In this document: positions 63,882-64,000 of the stretch, in pieces
How positions within the stretch are numbered: the first letter of the stretch is position 1
How the letters are laid out: each line of letters begins with the position of its first letter
Source of the DNA: Limanda limanda
Lineage: Eukaryota > Chordata > Actinopteri > Pleuronectiformes > Pleuronectidae
NCBI RefSeq assembly: GCF_963576545.1
Contig: NW_026870568.1
Span: forward strand, 310,001 to 374,000
DNA length: 64,000 nucleotides
Direction of reading: 5' to 3'
Position numbers and translations under genes: made by a program
The notes under the pieces: model-generated
Told to the model about the DNA's origin: nothing
The model's input: the letters and a program-made list of their open reading frames with translations, nothing else
Databases searched by the model: none

Positions 63882-64000
63882 TAGTGGGGGTAGAGCCTAC
63901 TTGCAAGTCTCTCCGACCTTCACAAAAAAAGTTATTCAAGAATATCTCCTCAGATTTGGGGGAATTTCGTCGGTCGACCTCTTCCGAAGGTCGTACAAGC
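63882..64000 (+). repeat. Partial monomer at right edge
   Basis: A head, core and the first 53 bp of a B tail. The window ends inside the B tail, so the array continues to the right. Confidence 0.95.

Larger units (their letters stand above)
1..64000 (+). repeat. Head-to-tail telomere-motif satellite array filling the window
   Basis: The window is built entirely from two related monomers, A (163 bp, sometimes 157) and B (155 bp), all in one orientation. Stepping from one TAG monomer start to the next gives 399 complete monomers between 38 and 63881 (268 A tails, 131 B tails). The sum of their lengths, allowing 24 short A monomers, two 162 bp monomers and one 164 bp monomer, equals the observed span exactly, so nothing else is inserted. 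Consensus A is about 47% GC. There are no genes, RNA genes or transposon ends. The monomer size is close to nucleosomal repeat length, as in many centromeric and subtelomeric satellites. The eukaryotic origin is inferred from the telomeric hexamers and the architecture. The array continues beyond both edges, so its total length is unknown. Confidence 0.97.

Noticed and set aside
1..64000. CRISPR array
   Set aside because: Repeats are contiguous 155-163 bp monomers with no unique spacers and no cas genes.
1..64000. rDNA intergenic spacer subrepeats
   Set aside because: No rRNA gene, promoter or unique spacer sequence appears in 64 kb.
1..64000. Transposon or virus-derived sequence
   Set aside because: No terminal repeats, target-site duplications or enzyme motifs are visible. 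All length is accounted for by A and B monomers.
1..64000. Whole array as an assembly artefact
   Set aside because: Graded divergence, private variants and nested offsets argue against simple artificial duplication, although collapsed or duplicated units cannot be excluded without reads.

Overview
The whole 64 kb window is one uninterrupted satellite DNA array. I see no gene, RNA gene, transposable element or unique-sequence island, and the array runs off both edges. Every repeat lies head to tail in the same orientation. The array is eukaryotic by inference. Most monomers carry a short vertebrate/fungal/protist-type telomere tract, (CCCTAA)3CCCT on the + strand (TTAGGG on the - strand), and the 155-163 bp monomers are close to nucleosome repeat length. 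TTAGGG is shared by vertebrates, many invertebrates, many fungi and many protists, so the organism cannot be named. A subtelomeric or pericentromeric/centromeric location are both possible.

Only two monomer types exist. Both start with a nearly invariant 44 bp core. Monomer A is 163 bp (157 bp when it has two telomeric hexamers instead of three). Monomer B is 155 bp and has a different 33 bp segment where A has its telomeric tract. Walking the array from one TAG monomer start to the next gives 399 complete monomers between 38 and 63881: 268 with an A tail and 131 with a B tail. Their summed lengths account exactly for that span. Two partial monomers lie at the window edges. B never follows B.

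From 1 to about 26.3 kb the unit is mainly the trimer A-A-B (481 bp), with occasional extra A monomers. From 26.3 kb rightwards runs of the dimer A-B (318 bp) appear, up to five in a row, usually as A+(A-B)4 blocks of 1435 bp.

Larger duplications are layered on top. There are three tandem copies of a 3.7-4.3 kb super-repeat (38-12358), units of 1125 bp (13802-14926 and 18276-21332), and a 956 bp doublet (14927-16838). Further right are a 2880 bp doublet (29358-35117), a 644 bp doublet near 40.3-41.6 kb, a 4951/4470 bp doublet (46002-55422) and a 2870 bp doublet (56222-61643). Distant matches occur at offsets of 11,054, 9,454 and 17,397 bp. This nesting is what repeated unequal exchange or local amplification would leave.

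Long open frames (up to 532 codons) are a by-product of the repeat: the A-B dimer is 318 bp, divisible by three. They are not annotated as genes.
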